A DNA stretch of 64,000 bases from Candidatus Uabimicrobium amorphum. Its GTDB lineage: Bacteria > Planctomycetota > Uabimicrobiia > Uabimicrobiales > Uabimicrobiaceae. Made by a program: the position numbers and the translations under genes. A model generated the notes under the pieces. That model was given only the letters and a program-made list of their open reading frames with translations. It was not told the DNA's origin and made no database searches. Shown piece after piece: positions 53,567 to 62,079 of this stretch. Location: positions 6,400,501-6,464,500 of the forward strand of contig NZ_AP019860.1 in assembly GCF_009002475.1 (NCBI RefSeq). Direction: 5' to 3'. Within the stretch, counting starts at the first letter, position 1. Every line of letters begins with the position of its first letter.

Positions 53567-53589
53567 ACTGGTAATAAGTTGGTTAGATT

Positions 53590-53615
53590 GAGGACTTTCG
53601 GGTCCTCTTTTTTTT
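53590..53615 (+). terminator. Intrinsic terminator
   Basis: GAGGAC (53590-53595) and GTCCTC (53602-53607) with a 6-base loop, followed by eight T. It is the most canonical rho-independent terminator in the window, and shows that a plus-strand transcript ends here although no convincing larger gene precedes it. Confidence 0.85.
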
Positions 53616-53851
53616 CCTGTCTTCAATTTAACACACCTTAATGTTTTTTTCTAATTTCTTGTGTTGACGAATTTGATAAGTGATTGTGTTGCTTAACTGC
53701 GTTTTAAATAAAACACAAAATAAAAACTCTAGTCTTCTGTTTCTAAGGAGAACTTTACTAAATCAATTCTTGGTGATTGTCTATTTTTCATACCCACAGC
53801 ATTTTTTTATTTCTTTTTGCCATTTCTGTAGTTCAACACTTATTCCAATAA

Positions 53852-54043
53852 AACTATTACATAGCTGTAAGGGATAACCTTAGAAATTTAAATTTTTATA
53901 AAATTAAAATAACTTTTTCTACGTGTGCCCTAAATATATACATAGATGAAAAATTACAAATAGATATTGGTTTTCTTTCTTTTGGTTTAACTTACGGCAT
54001 TGATAATTTTCTGGACTACATAAAAACAAAAGATAAACTATAA
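53852..54043 (+). pseudogene. Coding relic without a start codon
   Basis: A 63-codon frame ending at TAA 54041-54043 reads like genuine protein (IYIDEKLQIDIGFLSFGLTY, then GIDNFLDYIK) but has no ATG, GTG or TTG. It is bounded upstream by an in-frame TAA; beyond that stop the same frame continues for at least 17 codons. It looks like the C-terminal remnant of a lost gene. The rest of 53617-54095 is AT-rich with nothing recognised. Confidence 0.35.
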
Positions 54044-54095
54044 ACTTTTAAGTAAATCAAATACTGAAAGAATTAATAATTATAAGGGCTATTTT

Positions 54096-55937
54096 ATGTC
54101 AAAATATATTCTTCTATTGTTGAATTTGGTAGTTTTTGCGACAGCACAAGACTTTACACAAACAATTTATGTCAACTCTGGCGATTCGAGAAAAGCAGCA
54201 CACTTCCGTACTAACCACTCAGATGGTCCATACATTCAAATAGGGAATGATACCTTTGTACATGAGTTACAAGGTCAAGGTATTCTTTTTTCTGATAAAC
54301 TGAGAATAGCTGGTAAAACCATCAACTTCACGACTAAGGGAACCACCAGTAGAATGCATTTAAACTTAGATGGTAATGTAGGTATTGGTACAACCAATCC
54401 TAAATCGAAATTGCATATTGGAAGTAGTAATCCTAAAATTACCTTTGGTGAACAAAATGGTTATCAGCATGGTAGATATGCCATTGATATGTGGGAGGAA
54501 AAGCTAAAAGTTACGGTGCCGGGCCATGGAACATTGATGGAATTCTTTGGTGATTCTTTAAAAAACTCATCTGTTAAAATTGGTACAACGACTTCTCCAA
54601 CAAAACTAGAAGTAAATGGTAATGTAGGTATTGGTACAACCAATCCTAAATCGAAATTGCATATTGGAAGTAGTAATCCTAAAATTACCTTTGGTGAACA
54701 AAATGGTTATCAGCATGGTAGATATGCCATTGATATGTGGGAGGAAAAGCTAAAAGTTACGGTGCCGGGCCATGGAACATTGATGGAATTCTTTGGTGAT
54801 TCTTTAAAAAACTCATCTGTTAAAATTGGTACAACGACTTCTCCAACAAAACTAGAAGTAAATGGTTCAGCAAAATTTGTAACCTATCCAGAAAACAATG
54901 TTGGAATACAATTTGGTCACGATAATGGAAATGCACCTTTTATCGGTAATATCGACGGGGATTATGGCCTAAACATCGTTACCAAAGGAGAAAAAAGAAT
55001 ACATGTTGCTACTGACGGTAATGTTTATATTTATAGTACTCTGAAAACAAATGGAAATGATATATTGTTATACTCAGATAATCATCATGGTATTGGCATT
55101 TACTACAAAGAAAAGCCGTTTGCCGATCTTGTGAAAAGTGGACCAGTTGTATATGGTCATACAGGTGGAGGTTTAGGCACTACTACGGGAGAGAAAAAAC
55201 TTGCTCTGCAATGGAATGAACACCAACAAGTGGGAATAAATTGCGCCCCACAGTCAGATTTTCATCTTGCAGTTAAAGGCAAGGTTAAAGCAGAAGAGAT
55301 AGAAATTTCAAAAGTTATTGCTACAGGTTTGCAAATAAAAGGAGAGAGCAACTTTAGTGGCACTCTGAAAACAAATGGAAATGATATATTGTTATACTCA
55401 GATAATCATCATGGTATTGGCATTTACTACAAAGAAAAGCCATTCGCCAATCTTGCTACGAGTGGACCAGTTGTATATGGCTATTCAGGCGGAGGTTTAG
55501 GTACTACTACGAGTGAGAAAAAAATTGCTCTGCAATGGAATCAACACCAACAAGTGGGAATAAATTGTGCGCCTTATGGTGATTACCATCTTGCAGTAAA
55601 AGGTAAAGTAATTGCGGAAGAAATTGAAGTTGCACTACGTGCAGATTGGCCAGATTTTGTTTTTGCCGACAATTATGACTTGATATCTTTAGAAGAAGTT
55701 GAACAACAAATAAAAAAGAATAAACATCTGCCAGACATCCCTTCTGAAACAGAAGTTAAAAGAAGAGGTATCCAACTAGGTAAGATGCAAGGAAAGTTAT
55801 TACAAAAAATAGAAGAACTTACTTTGTATACCATCCAGCAAAACAAACAAATCAAATCCCTCAAAACAGAAAAACGCGAAATGCAAGAACGTATCGAAAA
55901 GGTAGAAAATTTACTTCGCAGTTTGTTGAAAAAATAA
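54096..55937 (+). CDS. Secreted tail-fibre-like repeat protein with a C-terminal coiled coil
   Basis: The 613-residue product has a signal peptide (MSKYILLLLNLVVFATAQ) and AAGGG 8 nt before the ATG. Its body has GNVGIGTTNPKSKLHIGSSN-type beta repeats common in tail-fibre and endosialidase-chaperone-like surface proteins. The C terminus (DWPDFVFADNYDLISLEEVE, NKHLPDIPSE, LLQKIEELTLYTIQQNKQI) closely matches a type frequent in Bacteroidetes secreted proteins and ends in a coiled coil, probably trimerising. Two internal duplications are visible, one perfect. It probably forms a surface fibre or adhesin; horizontal origin is possible. Confidence 0.8.
   Translation: MSKYILLLLNLVVFATAQDFTQTIYVNSGDSRKAAHFRTNHSDGPYIQIGNDTFVHELQGQGILFSDKLRIAGKTINFTTKGTTSRMHLNLDGNVGIGTTNPKSKLHIGSSNPKITFGEQNGYQHGRYAIDMWEEKLKVTVPGHGTLMEFFGDSLKNSSVKIGTTTSPTKLEVNGNVGIGTTNPKSKLHIGSSNPKITFGEQNGYQHGRYAIDMWEEKLKVTVPGHGTLMEFFGDSLKNSSVKIGTTTSPTKLEVNGSAKFVTYPENNVGIQFGHDNGNAPFIGNIDGDYGLNIVTKGEKRIHVATDGNVYIYSTLKTNGNDILLYSDNHHGIGIYYKEKPFADLVKSGPVVYGHTGGGLGTTTGEKKLALQWNEHQQVGINCAPQSDFHLAVKGKVKAEEIEISKVIATGLQIKGESNFSGTLKTNGNDILLYSDNHHGIGIYYKEKPFANLATSGPVVYGYSGGGLGTTTSEKKIALQWNQHQQVGINCAPYGDYHLAVKGKVIAEEIEVALRADWPDFVFADNYDLISLEEVEQQIKKNKHLPDIPSETEVKRRGIQLGKMQGKLLQKIEELTLYTIQQNKQIKSLKTEKREMQERIEKVENLLRSLLKK
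54372..54863 (+). repeat. Perfect tandem duplication of 246 bp
   Basis: Bases 54372-54617 and 54618-54863 are identical as far as I can compare them, each coding for 82 residues. A second, older duplication in the same gene has units at 55038 and 55362 (offset 324 bp), nearly identical over the first 84 bases and diverged after that. Confidence 0.9.
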
Positions 55938-55940
55938 ATA

Positions 55941-55965
55941 AAAGGCAGGTTTACTGCCTTTTTTT
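55941..55965 (+). terminator. Intrinsic terminator after the tail-fibre-like gene
   Basis: AAAGGCAG (55941-55948) and CTGCCTTT (55954-55961) with a 5-base loop and a run of seven T (55959-55965). Confidence 0.85.
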
Positions 55966-55985
55966 ATTCTTTGAAGGATAAAGGT

Positions 55986-57641
55986 ATGAAAATATTATTA
56001 ACTCTTTTTTTATTACCCGTATTTCTACTTTCTGACTACTATGGCCCTACAAAAACTGTCTATAAAAAAATTCCTACAGAAATGTACTTGGGCGGAAAAA
56101 TGTTTGGTGTAGAACATAAGGAGAGAGTCGTTACTAGAAAAAGAATACGGCTAAATCCAGGATTTAAAATATCGAAATTTCACGCTCATGTTTCACAAAA
56201 TATACCAACAGGAATTTCTATTAGCGGACCGAGTGCTTTATATGAAAATAGAGATGGAAAATATAAAGTAACAGCACATTTCGCAAATACAGCACCAAAA
56301 GATATATCTAATTCTTGCAAATGGATTGTTTCACACAAGAAATATGGTGATATTAATGTAGGTAATTTTAAAGCTAAAGCAGTTCCATATGATGTAGATA
56401 TGGATATTATAGCTAGTCTTAGTATAGAAACAGTTACATTTGAAATTTCATTTCCAATAAAAATTCTAAAGCTTGGTATTACTTCCATTCAGGCAGGAAT
56501 AGATGAAGATCGCGCAGATGCTATTGCTAAAGCGACAGCAAACAGCCACACTTGGATTGAAGTAAGAAACGCAAATGGTTTTACGAGCGGTTCTGGAGGA
56601 GATACTGATTATATTGATTTAGGAATCAAATTGGAAGCGATCTCTCCAGAGAAGAGAATCACGGGTATTGCTATAGTCGCAGGTGGTGAAGGTACTCCAA
56701 TTCCTCATGGATACAAAGCTATTGTTGATTTAAACAAAAGTTGTGGTGATGGAACGGCCTATGTTTATCTCTGCGTAAAAACCGGAGGAAACAGTCCCAT
56801 TGAAGCTTTAATTGCCGCGAAAGATGCCACTACAATACCAGAATCAGGATATACAAGGATAAATCTCAGTACAAATTTTGGATGCCATCGTCAGATAAAT
56901 GATGATTTGCATCATGGAGATGACATCTTTATTTTCGTAAAAGGTGGTAACGAAATACTTGCTATCCCCTATGGGAATGATGAGGATTACTTGCATAAAC
57001 GAATTGATGGATATGTTAATCAAAAGTTGGCAATCTTGAAATCTGAAATCGAAAAAGCGAAAGAAAAAGCAAAAGTAATCCAGAGAGAACTTCAAAAAAT
57101 AGAAACAGCTATTAACAATGCAGTCGACTACTCAACTAATAAATGGGACAAGCGCGCTAAAATTGAGAAAGATGGACACAAGGTAGCATGGGGACGAGAA
57201 ATTACAGAAACAGATTTAGCAGAGATATTAGTAGCTATAGGCATTGATGTTTCAGGAGGGGGCGGTAGTGCAACTCTTACGAAACTGGAAGAAATTGGTA
57301 TTGAATCCTTTGAAAAAATTACCGCAAATACTATTGATACATTTTCATTGTATTTAGAAGAAACGGCGCGACAAATTGCAAACGAAATACATGATGATGT
57401 TAGCAATTTAATTTTTGATGTTATGAAGAAATTTTTTGAAGCATTAGTCGCAGGGGAAGACCCACATGATGTCATCAAAGAGCATGTAGAGGGAAAAATA
57501 AGGTCATATGGAAGTATCCGTATTGATATTAGAGCTGGTGTTGCTTCCTATTCTGGTTCGAATAAACTTTTTGGGCAAACAATTTCAAAAACGTTTTCGT
57601 GGCAGCCTTACATTGCTATTCTTGTTTATAGAGAAAAGTAG
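55986..57641 (+). CDS. Secreted Ig-like / beta-prism (MABP-like) protein
   Basis: ATG 55986 follows GAAGGA by 7 nt and starts a signal peptide (MKILLTLFLLPVFLL); TTG 55971 is an alternative. The product has 551 residues. Residues about 60-165 form an Ig-like domain (ISISGPSALYEN, CKWIVS). About 165-325 are beta-prism-like repeats (ITGIAIVAGGEGTPIPHGY, DLNKSCGDGTAYVYLCVK) resembling MABP domains, which bind membranes in other proteins. A coiled coil (about 340-390) and an unrecognised end, including a GGGGSATL segment, follow. The same Ig and prism arrangement opens the next gene's product, so the two are paralogues that probably work at the same target. Confidence 0.65.
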   Translation: MKILLTLFLLPVFLLSDYYGPTKTVYKKIPTEMYLGGKMFGVEHKERVVTRKRIRLNPGFKISKFHAHVSQNIPTGISISGPSALYENRDGKYKVTAHFANTAPKDISNSCKWIVSHKKYGDINVGNFKAKAVPYDVDMDIIASLSIETVTFEISFPIKILKLGITSIQAGIDEDRADAIAKATANSHTWIEVRNANGFTSGSGGDTDYIDLGIKLEAISPEKRITGIAIVAGGEGTPIPHGYKAIVDLNKSCGDGTAYVYLCVKTGGNSPIEALIAAKDATTIPESGYTRINLSTNFGCHRQINDDLHHGDDIFIFVKGGNEILAIPYGNDEDYLHKRIDGYVNQKLAILKSEIEKAKEKAKVIQRELQKIETAINNAVDYSTNKWDKRAKIEKDGHKVAWGREITETDLAEILVAIGIDVSGGGGSATLTKLEEIGIESFEKITANTIDTFSLYLEETARQIANEIHDDVSNLIFDVMKKFFEALVAGEDPHDVIKEHVEGKIRSYGSIRIDIRAGVASYSGSNKLFGQTISKTFSWQPYIAILVYREK

Positions 57642-57669
57642 GTATTTTTGAATACAGTATGAGGATTAT

Positions 57670-59793
57670 ATGAATAAAAAATATTTTATTTTATTATTTC
57701 TTGTGATAAGTTTTTTAACCGCGCAAGAAAAAAAGCTATATCTGGATTGTAATCTTGAAACAGGGAAATCTTTAGAGACAGGTGCGGTACACAGATCACT
57801 AAACAGTATTTACACAACTCAAAATTTAGGAAGTACAAAAACAGAGTTAATCGCAAAAAATAGGATTATTCTAAAGCCTGGATTTAAATCTAAAAGGACA
57901 AAAATATCTGTTGATAAAACAAACATTGAAAGAATAACCATTGTTGGTCCTGATGCGTTTTACGAAAACGAACAACCTCAATTTGATGCTTATGCTTCTT
58001 TTTCCGAAACTGAACCTTGTCTCTACAAGGTAACAGATAAATGTCTGTGGAAAGTTACACCTAGTGGACATGGGAAATTTGAAAATGATCCAAATGTCCA
58101 AATGAGTAACTTTTTCAAAACACTATCTACAGATACTAGAGACTTAGAGCTAAATATAACGGCGAATTTTGCGGGTACAGATATTACAGTTCAAAAGAGT
58201 ATAACCGTCTACAGAGAAGGAATAGTAGACTTCACTGTGAAGTGGGATGGCAAGGAGATTCCTGAAGGATACAAAAGTACAAAGGATCTTAACTTAGGTG
58301 CTGGCGGGGAATATATTTATTTGTGCTATAAAGTTGGAACTCCAAAAGATCCTAATGACAGAATTACTGGATTATTTTTGGTAGCTGGTCCCGAAAAAGT
58401 TTCTGTTCCTCCCGGATATACTTTTATGGGGCATGACCTCAATGCTGCTTCAGGTGGGGCATACATATATATGGCCTACAAACGAGGGGGGTATCAACCT
58501 GTTCAGGATATAAAAGTTTTGATTCGCCATGAAGACACCCCAGAAGGATACGAAAAAATAGACCTCGATTTAAACTGGTCGGTAGGCGGCGAATATCTAT
58601 ATTTCGCTGTAAAAGGCGGAGAGGAAATAGCTTACCGAATTGTTGGCGAAAAAAGTGACTACCAAGAAAAATCTGATTGGGAGACTTTCACCAGTTGGGT
58701 TGATGAAAAAGGGGAACACATAGGAAATTTTGTAAAAGCTACTTTTGATATTAGAAGGCATCTCAAAGTTACGAATGATTATCTTGGTGATCGCAGTAAA
58801 GTTTTAAGTAAGTATATTGATAATCGCTTTCAAACTTTAGATGACGGCATACGCTCAGAACTCAAAAACGCAGGAGAATATCTCGATAATAGAATTCGAG
58901 CGGTCAAGAATTTTGACATTGAAAACTACGACCCTCAAAAAGAGTGGGAAAATGGAATGAAGTTTCTTCGGCGTCGCAGGCAAACTTTGAAAAAAGCTAT
59001 ACAAGTAGAGTTTGGTAGGCTAGAAGCAACTCTTTTAAAAAAACTGTTAAACGCCTTAATGGATGAAAGAGTGAGCATACCAAAAGATTTGCAACAAGAT
59101 ACAGATAGCCAAGGAAAAATGCTAGGTGGTCATATAATCTACTATGTTAATGGTGTTTTGACTACTAAAACAAAAGCTCAAATTTCTATGAGAAAACTTG
59201 CTGATTCGTTACAGCATCCTATTAACGTAATTTACAACCAATCCCAAGAAGATCCGAAGGGATATAATACAGGAAATAAATTTTATGCACTAGATTTTAC
59301 AGAAACCTTAAGCGATTTAGCTTGGTATAATCTAAACTTATTTGAAAAACTTACTGTGAGTATTACTGATCTTGATCTGAGAAAAGCACCAGATAAAATT
59401 TATGTAAGTAATTATTGTACTAGACGCGTAGCTAGGTTAATGTATGAAAAAGCGAAACAAAGTGAACCAATGACAATTATAAGCCACTCTCAAGGGTGTG
59501 CAATAGTTCGTAATGCGTGTTTTATAATGCAAATTTTAGGCTACAGGCCTTGGGTAAAAAAGCACTTACGCTGGGTCGCAGTAGGCTCTCCTGTAAATGA
59601 AAATCTCAACCATCCACGACCACCGAAAGATGTTCGCTACTACCGTTTAGTCGATAATGATGATCCGGTTGTTAATTTTGTGGGGAAGAGTGGACCTCCC
59701 AGTTTCGATCTAGATGCTCATGATTTTAATGAAACATACCTACCTAGATTAAAAGGCATTATGAAAAAATTGGGTATGATTAACACAAAATAA
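57670..59793 (+). CDS. Secreted Ig-like / beta-prism protein with C-terminal lipase-type alpha/beta hydrolase
   Basis: GAGGA lies 5 nt before the ATG and a signal peptide follows (MNKKYFILLFLVISFLTAQ). The 707-residue product has an Ig-like domain (about 85-185), three beta-prism-like repeats (about 190-320; DLNLGAGGEYIYLCYK, DLNAASGGAYIYMAYK) and a charged helical region (about 330-470). The hydrolase domain (about 490-700) has nucleophile Ser607 in SHSQG, a probable Asp662, 664 or 665 (VDNDDPV) and His684 (DAHDF). It is probably a secreted lipase or esterase carried to membranes by the prism repeats. It lies 28 bp after its paralogue, which lacks the hydrolase. Confidence 0.75.
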   Translation: MNKKYFILLFLVISFLTAQEKKLYLDCNLETGKSLETGAVHRSLNSIYTTQNLGSTKTELIAKNRIILKPGFKSKRTKISVDKTNIERITIVGPDAFYENEQPQFDAYASFSETEPCLYKVTDKCLWKVTPSGHGKFENDPNVQMSNFFKTLSTDTRDLELNITANFAGTDITVQKSITVYREGIVDFTVKWDGKEIPEGYKSTKDLNLGAGGEYIYLCYKVGTPKDPNDRITGLFLVAGPEKVSVPPGYTFMGHDLNAASGGAYIYMAYKRGGYQPVQDIKVLIRHEDTPEGYEKIDLDLNWSVGGEYLYFAVKGGEEIAYRIVGEKSDYQEKSDWETFTSWVDEKGEHIGNFVKATFDIRRHLKVTNDYLGDRSKVLSKYIDNRFQTLDDGIRSELKNAGEYLDNRIRAVKNFDIENYDPQKEWENGMKFLRRRRQTLKKAIQVEFGRLEATLLKKLLNALMDERVSIPKDLQQDTDSQGKMLGGHIIYYVNGVLTTKTKAQISMRKLADSLQHPINVIYNQSQEDPKGYNTGNKFYALDFTETLSDLAWYNLNLFEKLTVSITDLDLRKAPDKIYVSNYCTRRVARLMYEKAKQSEPMTIISHSQGCAIVRNACFIMQILGYRPWVKKHLRWVAVGSPVNENLNHPRPPKDVRYYRLVDNDDPVVNFVGKSGPPSFDLDAHDFNETYLPRLKGIMKKLGMINTK

Positions 59794-59822
59794 CTCCATC
59801 TTTGGTTAATGTTGATAATTTC

Positions 59823-59853
59823 AAAGTAAGCCTAGCTAAATTAGGCTTACTTT
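59823..59853 (+). terminator. Terminator-like hairpin after the lipase gene
   Basis: A perfect 12-bp stem, AAAGTAAGCCTA (59823-59834) with TAGGCTTACTTT (59842-59853), and a 7-base loop. Only three T end the second arm. Confidence 0.7.
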
Positions 59854-59879
59854 AGTTGACGCCAGCTTTTGAATACCTG

Positions 59880-60060
59880 TTACAAATAAGTTCTAGCCAA
59901 CTGCGTCTCTATTAGTTTTATCTGTTGTTGATCAACACAATTTTGAAAATACACCCTCACCTTCTGCTTTTCTCCTATCAAATTGAAATATTGGATAACG
60001 TATCAGTTTGTTTAGAGTTTCTTTTACTCTCGTACTATATCTTCCTTCTGTTAATTCTAC
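59880..60060 (-). pseudogene. Frameshifted coding relic
   Basis: On the minus strand, one frame (VELTEGRYSTRVKETLNKLI onward) passes into another ending QQQIKLIETQLARTYL and TAA at 59882-59880. Each reads like protein and they overlap near 59990. Stops lie just upstream. I take this as a decayed C-terminal fragment of unknown origin. Confidence 0.3.
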
Positions 60061-60095
60061 TCTTTAGCTAATTACTGCAACTCCTGCTCTGTGCT

Positions 60096-60222
60096 TTCAT
60101 TTTTTTCTTTATGAAACATGACCACCAAATCCGTTAGAGTCAGGATATTTTTCATTTATTTAATTATTTAGCGTTTTTTGTTATTTTGTTTTCCAAAAAA
60201 TGCTTAAAATTGATGTATCTTA
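60096..60222 (+). promoter_or_regulatory. Upstream region shared with the 46133 kinase gene
   Basis: Partner of the block at 45952-46100, including ACATGACCACCAAATCC, TTGTTATTTTGTTTT and ATGCTTAAAATTGATGTATC. It ends 64 bases before the kinase start; the other copy ends 32 bases before its gene. Confidence 0.6.
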
Positions 60223-60286
60223 CGCAAAAGAAATATCAATTGAGTGTGTACACCACAATGTATGCACCTAATTTTGGGAATCTATA

Positions 60287-62065
60287 ATGCAAGAAGACAA
60301 AAATGTGACATTTTCACATGACAAAACATTGGCCAACAAAGAGGCAAACGAAACTTTCACACATGAAAAAACACTTGCCAACAAAGAGGCAAACGAAACT
60401 TTCACACATGAAAAAACACTTGCTAATATAGAAACAAGTGAAACTTTCACATGTGAAAAAACTGTTGATCTAAAAAAAATCGAACAGACATTTTCCGAGG
60501 AAAAAACGGATGTCGGTGAAAATAACCAAAGCGTCGACATAACAGAAACCATTCGCGCGAATCATGAAAATGATGATTATGAAATTTTAGATGAAATTGC
60601 GCGCGGAGGGATGGGAATTGTTTTTCGTGGTAAACAACATAGTTTACAACGCGAAGTCGCCATTAAAAAAATGATGGACAATGACAAGAACAAAAGGAAT
60701 AGCTTTGTTTTTGAATCTCTAGTTACCGCTTTTCTCGATCATCCCAACATTGTTCCTGTATATGAACTAAGACAATCTTCGCAACAGGTAATGCTGGCAA
60801 TGAAGCTTGTCGGTGGTGTACCGTGGAGTTCTTTGCTACACCCAAAAACAGCAGAGGACCGTAAACTTGCCGCGAACTATGATATACAAGATCACATTAA
60901 TATCTTGTTTAGCGTTATGAATGCCGTAGATTTTGCCCACAGTAAAAAAATCGTCCATTGCGATTTAAAACCTTCCAATGTCATGATCGGTACATTTGGC
61001 GAAGTTTTGGTTATGGACTGGGGGATTGCGGTGGATATCGATGACGATAGAGAAAACTCTCCTAAGGCAATCCATCGGTTGCATATCAAACATCCTATGG
61101 GCACACCGAGTTATATGCCTATTGAGTTGGCTCGAGGGCAAGGACGAGATATTGGACCGTGGACAGACGTGTACTTGCTCGGTGGTATTTTATATGAAAT
61201 CTTAACGCGCAAGGTGCCAAATAGCGGCGAGAGTATCTTGCAAATTCTGGCAAAACTTACCGAAGAACTGCAGTTGAAATTTGCAGAGGACGTACCAACA
61301 GAAATTCAAGAGATTTGTGTTCGCGCTTTGCAAAAAAATAAGGATCAGCGTTATCAAGAGATTAGGGAATTCAAAAAAGACATCGAAGACTTTTTGAAAC
61401 ACAAGGCGAGTATTGATATCAGTAACAGTGCCCATGAATCTTTGATGACAAGCCTACGTAAAATCGAAGAGCTGCAAAAAAACCGAAAAAAAATTGATGG
61501 CTATGAACTCATTTATAATGATTTATCCAGTGCAATTGCTAATTTCCAACAATCATTAAAATCGTGGGCAGGTAACACTGAAGCTATTGAAGGGGAGTAT
61601 CTGGCGCGATTGTCGTATTTGAAATATGCCTTATCTAACCAGGATATCGCTATTGCAAAGTCACAATTACCCGCATTAAGAAAATTTACTACCGCAGAAA
61701 ATGCTATTGATATTCACAATATTGAACGGCATATTCAAGAAAAAGACGATGAAAAAAAAAGCATTGCGTATATCTGGAGTCGCTTTGTGTATTCTTTTTC
61801 AATATATGGTATTCTTTTTTGTCTAAATTTTCTGGTTGAGTTGAGCTCTTACTCTAAAAATCAACGTCTCATAAATGCATTTTTATTTGTCTGTGCGATT
61901 ACTGCGTTGTTGTCTTTGCGTTTTACCGGCAAACAAATTTTTTTACTTGTCGGTAAGTTGTTGAGTTTTATTTTTATGGTAGTGGCTTCAGTATTTCTCT
62001 TGTTATCATTGTTAGGCCTGATAGTTATTTTAGCAGAACGATTATCCCCAATATTTTTTCCATAG
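60287..62065 (+). CDS. Membrane Ser/Thr kinase, HCD/DWG type, without the LW leader
   Basis: The 592-residue product starts straight with five TFSHDKTL/TFTHEKTL/TFTCEKTV/TFSEEKT repeats, two of them nearly identical in DNA; the LWxKIL leader of its paralogues is absent. The kinase domain (about 100-375) has ARGGMGIVF, VAIKK, HCDLKPSN and DWG. The TPR-like module (about 420-480) and two or three membrane helices (about 500-590) finish the protein, with no further tail. A multihaem cytochrome gene starts 14 bp downstream, so both are likely on one mRNA. Confidence 0.88.
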   Translation: MQEDKNVTFSHDKTLANKEANETFTHEKTLANKEANETFTHEKTLANIETSETFTCEKTVDLKKIEQTFSEEKTDVGENNQSVDITETIRANHENDDYEILDEIARGGMGIVFRGKQHSLQREVAIKKMMDNDKNKRNSFVFESLVTAFLDHPNIVPVYELRQSSQQVMLAMKLVGGVPWSSLLHPKTAEDRKLAANYDIQDHINILFSVMNAVDFAHSKKIVHCDLKPSNVMIGTFGEVLVMDWGIAVDIDDDRENSPKAIHRLHIKHPMGTPSYMPIELARGQGRDIGPWTDVYLLGGILYEILTRKVPNSGESILQILAKLTEELQLKFAEDVPTEIQEICVRALQKNKDQRYQEIREFKKDIEDFLKHKASIDISNSAHESLMTSLRKIEELQKNRKKIDGYELIYNDLSSAIANFQQSLKSWAGNTEAIEGEYLARLSYLKYALSNQDIAIAKSQLPALRKFTTAENAIDIHNIERHIQEKDDEKKSIAYIWSRFVYSFSIYGILFCLNFLVELSSYSKNQRLINAFLFVCAITALLSLRFTGKQIFLLVGKLLSFIFMVVASVFLLLSLLGLIVILAERLSPIFFP

Positions 62066-62079
62066 TAGGAAGATTGTAA

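Noticed and set aside
53680..53877. 65-codon plus-strand frame before the coding relic
   Set aside because: No ribosome site; the translation is a low-complexity F/L/S string without features.
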